Translations under genes and position numbers: made by a program
Notes under the pieces: generated by a model
What the model saw: only the letters and a program-made list of their open reading frames with translations
Database searches by the model: none
Told to the model about the DNA's origin: nothing
Source of the DNA: Streptomyces shenzhenensis
GTDB taxonomy: Bacteria > Actinomycetota > Actinomycetes > Streptomycetales > Streptomycetaceae
Direction: 5' to 3'
DNA length: 64,000 bases
Assembly (NCBI RefSeq): GCF_021462265.1
Contig: NZ_JAJONF010000012.1
Span: 162,284-226,283, forward strand
Shown: one piece after another, positions 61,581-64,000 of the stretch
Layout of the letters: the number at the start of each line of letters is the position of its first letter
Numbering within the stretch: position 1 is the first letter of the stretch

Positions 61581-63713
61581 ATGGCAGCGCAGCGCCGTGC
61601 CTGCGGGCCGCCCGCGGAGGAGATGCTGCGGGAGTGCGCCCGCGACGTGGTGGCCGTCGCCGAGGGCATCCGCGAGGTCTCCGCGCGCACCAGTTCCGTC
61701 CTGTTCGCCCCGGCGCTGACCGGTTCCGCGCGCCGCCACCCGCGCACCGGACTGGCCGCCCGCTGGGCGCTGCTGCGGACGCTCACCAACAAGCAGGGCC
61801 TCGGCGGCTCGGCGATCGTCGCGCCCGACGGCGTCGGTCATCTGCTCGGCGCGGCGGGAGAGGCGCTGGGCCGGGAGAGCCTGGCCGCGCTGGTGGCGGT
61901 CACCTCGCTGCGGCTCAGGATCGCCGCCGTCCTCCTCGACCACCCCGAGTTCGGGCACGACCCGGGGATGCGCCGGCTGACGGACGCCGTCACCGCCGAC
62001 CGCGACCCGGAGGCCGTCCGCGCGCTGCGGGCCCTCTTCAAGGACCAGGGCGCCCAGCGCTCGCTGTCCGCGCTCGCCCCGGTCCTCGCCGAACTCCTCG
62101 CCATCCGGGGCCTGCTGGACGAGGACCCGCTGAGCGACGAGACCGCCTGGGCGCTGGCCGCCGGCCGGGAGCTGACCACCGGCCCGGTCAAGGGCCTCGA
62201 CGGCTCCCACCTGTCCGGCACGGGCCAGGGCGAGGGCGCCGCCCAGGCCGTCGAACTGTCCGCCGAGGAGGCCCGGTCCATCGCCACCGATGGCTCCTTC
62301 CTCGGCTTCCTGCGCAACATCGACGCGCTCGCCGGCGACGGCCGCGTCCTCGTCCAGGAGGTACGCGGCCCCGACGGCGTGCTCCGGTACGTCGTCCAGG
62401 TCCCCGGCACGGCCCCCGGCCGCCCCCGCGACGACTCCCTGCAGGACTTCGCCGGCGCCTGGCGCAACCTGTTCCTGACCGACTCGCCGTACACCCGCTC
62501 GATCCTGCTGGCCATCCGGCACCACGGCATCCCGCGCGGCGCCGACCTCGCGCTGGTCGGGCACGGCGAGGGCGGGACCGCGCTGCTGAACCTCGCCCAG
62601 GACGACGACTTCTGCCGCGCCTACCGGGTCACCCACGTGGTCGCCGTCGGCGCGCAGGCCGACGACCGCCGGCCCGCCGACCCGCGCACCTGGGTCGCCG
62701 GCATCACCAACCGGCACGACATCGTCCCGGTCCTGGACGGCCCCGGCGCCCCGCACCCCAACCGGTACCGGGTCGACTACACCGGCCCCACCCGCGAGTT
62801 CCCCGGCTGCCACCTGCTCCGCGTCTACATCGACCACCTGGAGACCGTGATCCCGCAGGCCCGGGCCGACGTGGACCGGGCCCTCGCCCCCTACCGCGGC
62901 CCGGTGGAACGCACCCGCGCCTACCGGCTCGGGGACCGCGCCCGCCCGCCCGAGGGCTACCCCTTCCTGGCCGTCCCCACCACGAGCCGGGCCACCTCGG
63001 CGGGCCCGGTCGAGCTGCCGGTGCGCTACTACGACTCCTCCGCCGCGCACCTGTGCTTCCCGGTCGACACCGACGTGGCCCGCAGTCTGCTCCCGGACGT
63101 CACCTGGCTGGTCCCCGCCCGGCTCGGCCGCCGCGCCCTCGCCGTGCTCTCCGTCTACGAGCACCGCTGCACCACCATCGGCCCCTACACCGAGCTCGGC
63201 CTGTCGGTGTTGGTCGACGACCTGTGGCGGCCACGTGCGTACGACCTCGCCGCGGATCTGCTGCGCCGTGCCGACCTGCGCCGTACCGGGCGATACGTGG
63301 TCTCGCTCGCCGTCGGCACGCAGGAGGCACGGGCGGTGGCCGAGGAGGTCTGGGCCCAGCCGGCCGTGCGCGGGGACGCCGACGTCGATCTGCGGGGGCG
63401 GGATGTGCGGGTACACGCGCCCGAGCTGGGGGTCTCGGTCGAGGGCCGGCCGGGGCCCGGCGCCCGCTGTCCCGAGGCGGACTGGGTGTTCTACGGGCGT
63501 CGCGGCGAGAGCGTCGTACGCACCCTGGTCCGCGCCCACGGCAAGCAGCGCGTCCATGCCCGCCCCCGGCTGCGGCTGCGGCTCGACGGCGCCCACGGCC
63601 CGCTCGCCCGGCACCTGCAGATCCTCGAACTGGACGCGGTACGGCCCGGTTTCGTGCTGTCCAGCCCCCGGTTCGTGGCCCACAGAAGCGCCGGCGCGGT
63701 GCTGCCGCGCTAG
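61581..63713 (+). CDS. Hydrolase-like protein fused to an acetoacetate-decarboxylase-like domain
   Basis: A 710-residue protein from ATG 61581 with GAGGGAG upstream. Residues 1-230 are helical. Residues about 235-440 form a lipase-3-like alpha/beta-hydrolase region (VQEVRGPDGVLRYVVQVPGT, LALVGHGEGGTALLNLAQ, GITNRHDIVPVLDG). The nucleophile elbow reads G-H-G-E-G: Gly329 sits where Ser is required, so esterase activity is doubtful. Residues about 478-710 resemble acetoacetate-decarboxylase-fold proteins (HLCFPVDTDVARSLLPD, RRALAVLSVYEHRCTTIGPY). There is no signal peptide. The next gene begins 26 nt later and encodes a WXG100-like protein, so the large protein may be a type VII secretion-associated product. 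Confidence 0.75.
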   Translation: MAAQRRACGPPAEEMLRECARDVVAVAEGIREVSARTSSVLFAPALTGSARRHPRTGLAARWALLRTLTNKQGLGGSAIVAPDGVGHLLGAAGEALGRESLAALVAVTSLRLRIAAVLLDHPEFGHDPGMRRLTDAVTADRDPEAVRALRALFKDQGAQRSLSALAPVLAELLAIRGLLDEDPLSDETAWALAAGRELTTGPVKGLDGSHLSGTGQGEGAAQAVELSAEEARSIATDGSFLGFLRNIDALAGDGRVLVQEVRGPDGVLRYVVQVPGTAPGRPRDDSLQDFAGAWRNLFLTDSPYTRSILLAIRHHGIPRGADLALVGHGEGGTALLNLAQDDDFCRAYRVTHVVAVGAQADDRRPADPRTWVAGITNRHDIVPVLDGPGAPHPNRYRVDYTGPTREFPGCHLLRVYIDHLETVIPQARADVDRALAPYRGPVERTRAYRLGDRARPPEGYPFLAVPTTSRATSAGPVELPVRYYDSSAAHLCFPVDTDVARSLLPDVTWLVPARLGRRALAVLSVYEHRCTTIGPYTELGLSVLVDDLWRPRAYDLAADLLRRADLRRTGRYVVSLAVGTQEARAVAEEVWAQPAVRGDADVDLRGRDVRVHAPELGVSVEGRPGPGARCPEADWVFYGRRGESVVRTLVRAHGKQRVHARPRLRLRLDGAHGPLARHLQILELDAVRPGFVLSSPRFVAHRSAGAVLPR

Positions 63714-63739
63714 GCATCCTCCGAGCACAGGTGAGCCCC

Positions 63740-63988
63740 ATGGCGACCGAATCCCGTCCCACCGCCGCCCCCGAACTCCTCGCGTACGTGGACGGCCTGA
63801 GAGTCGACGCGGACCGGATGGACGGCTACGCCGGGCGCCTGCGCGGCGCCGCCGAGACGCTGGGCCACTGCGCCGAGGCGCCGGAGTGGAGCGGCGCCGT
63901 CCTGGAGCGGCAGGCGACGGCGTGTGTGACCGCGGCGATACAACTGCGGGCGGCCGCGGCCGCGTTGCTTGCACACGCGGCGGAGTGA
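63740..63988 (+). CDS. WXG100-like small helical protein
   Basis: An 82-residue protein from ATG 63740 with AGGTGAG 6 nt upstream. It is predicted as two helices joined by a turn containing PEWSG (a W-x-G motif at about residues 54-56), the plan of WXG100/ESAT-6 proteins. The C-terminal helix is Ala-rich (AAIQLRAAAAALLAHAAE). WXG100 proteins are type VII secretion substrates or partners. No EssC-type ATPase is seen in the window. It lies in one operon with the upstream fusion gene, and another gene appears to begin 4 nt after its stop. Confidence 0.65.
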   Translation: MATESRPTAAPELLAYVDGLRVDADRMDGYAGRLRGAAETLGHCAEAPEWSGAVLERQATACVTAAIQLRAAAAALLAHAAE

Positions 63989-63991
63989 GCG

Positions 63992-64000
63992 GTGGCCCCG
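63992..64000 (+). CDS. Possible start of the next operon gene (three codons)
   Basis: GTG 63992 is preceded by GGAG at a 6-nt distance (within the WXG100-like stop region) and opens a frame that runs off the window as V-A-P. Only the ribosome site and tight spacing support it. Confidence 0.3.

Overview
The window is chromosomal DNA of a high-GC actinomycete, almost certainly a Streptomyces or close relative. The evidence is GC-biased third codon positions throughout, frequent GTG starts, GGAGG-type ribosome sites, ROK, TetR, RpiR and BlaI regulators, several SpoIIE-type phosphatases, a 20S proteasome beta subunit, DUF1996 and NlpC/P60 envelope proteins, and CUT1 sugar transporters without their own ATPase. 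I see no rRNA, tRNA, CRISPR array or prophage.

Layout. 1-5.1 kb is patchy: the end of a PatB/MalY-type aminotransferase gene, a PPOX enzyme bracketed by an inverted repeat and an 8-bp tandem repeat, a TnpB-only IS200/IS605-type element, a chimeric remnant of an FAD oxidoreductase gene touching the element's right end, and a DUF35 Zn-ribbon gene beside a TetR gene that shares a palindromic operator with it. 5.3-14.4 kb carries a membrane peptidoglycan-binding protein, an ANTAR-GAF-PAS-SpoIIE phosphatase, an RpiR regulator, a GT39-type glycosyltransferase and a Tat-exported PAP2 phosphatase with autotransporter-like repeats.

14.7-24.2 kb is a coherent glycan-use locus. A BadF-type sugar kinase diverges from a ROK repressor across a 26-bp palindrome. 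After the ROK gene come a lipoprotein sugar-binding protein, two permeases and two unrecognised proteins of about 600 residues that are probably intracellular glycan-processing enzymes. 24.3-28.1 kb adds a P-loop kinase, beta-phosphoglucomutase and a GH65 disaccharide phosphorylase, a phosphorolytic disaccharide pathway. 28.2-32.1 kb holds a BlaI/M56 protease pair, a UPF0104 membrane protein, a stand-alone proteasome beta subunit and a membrane PAP2 phosphatase.

32.4-37.2 kb is metal uptake: a fused EfeU-EfeO ferrous iron transporter, EfeB peroxidase and a NiCoT nickel/cobalt permease, with candidate metal-regulator sites. 37-54.4 kb has an APC permease, soluble transhydrogenase (SthA), a GH15 enzyme, two adjacent multi-sensor SpoIIE phosphatases, a ComB-like protein, ferredoxin reductase FprA and an epimerase-like reductase. 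54.4-64 kb is envelope-related: an NlpC/P60 protein with 22-residue repeats whose leader contains a well-conserved c-di-AMP (ydaO/yuaA) riboswitch, a DUF1996 protein with a probable class E sortase signal, a noncoding duplicated segment, a secreted lipase, and a pseudo-hydrolase/acetoacetate-decarboxylase-like fusion followed by a WXG100-like small protein.

The strongest leads are the riboswitch with its repeat-bearing NlpC/P60 target, the glycan locus with two unassigned enzymes, the orphan proteasome beta subunit, the EfeU-EfeO fusion, the tandem operator dyads upstream of the PAP2 gene, and the hydrolase/ADC-like fusion paired with a WXG100-like protein.
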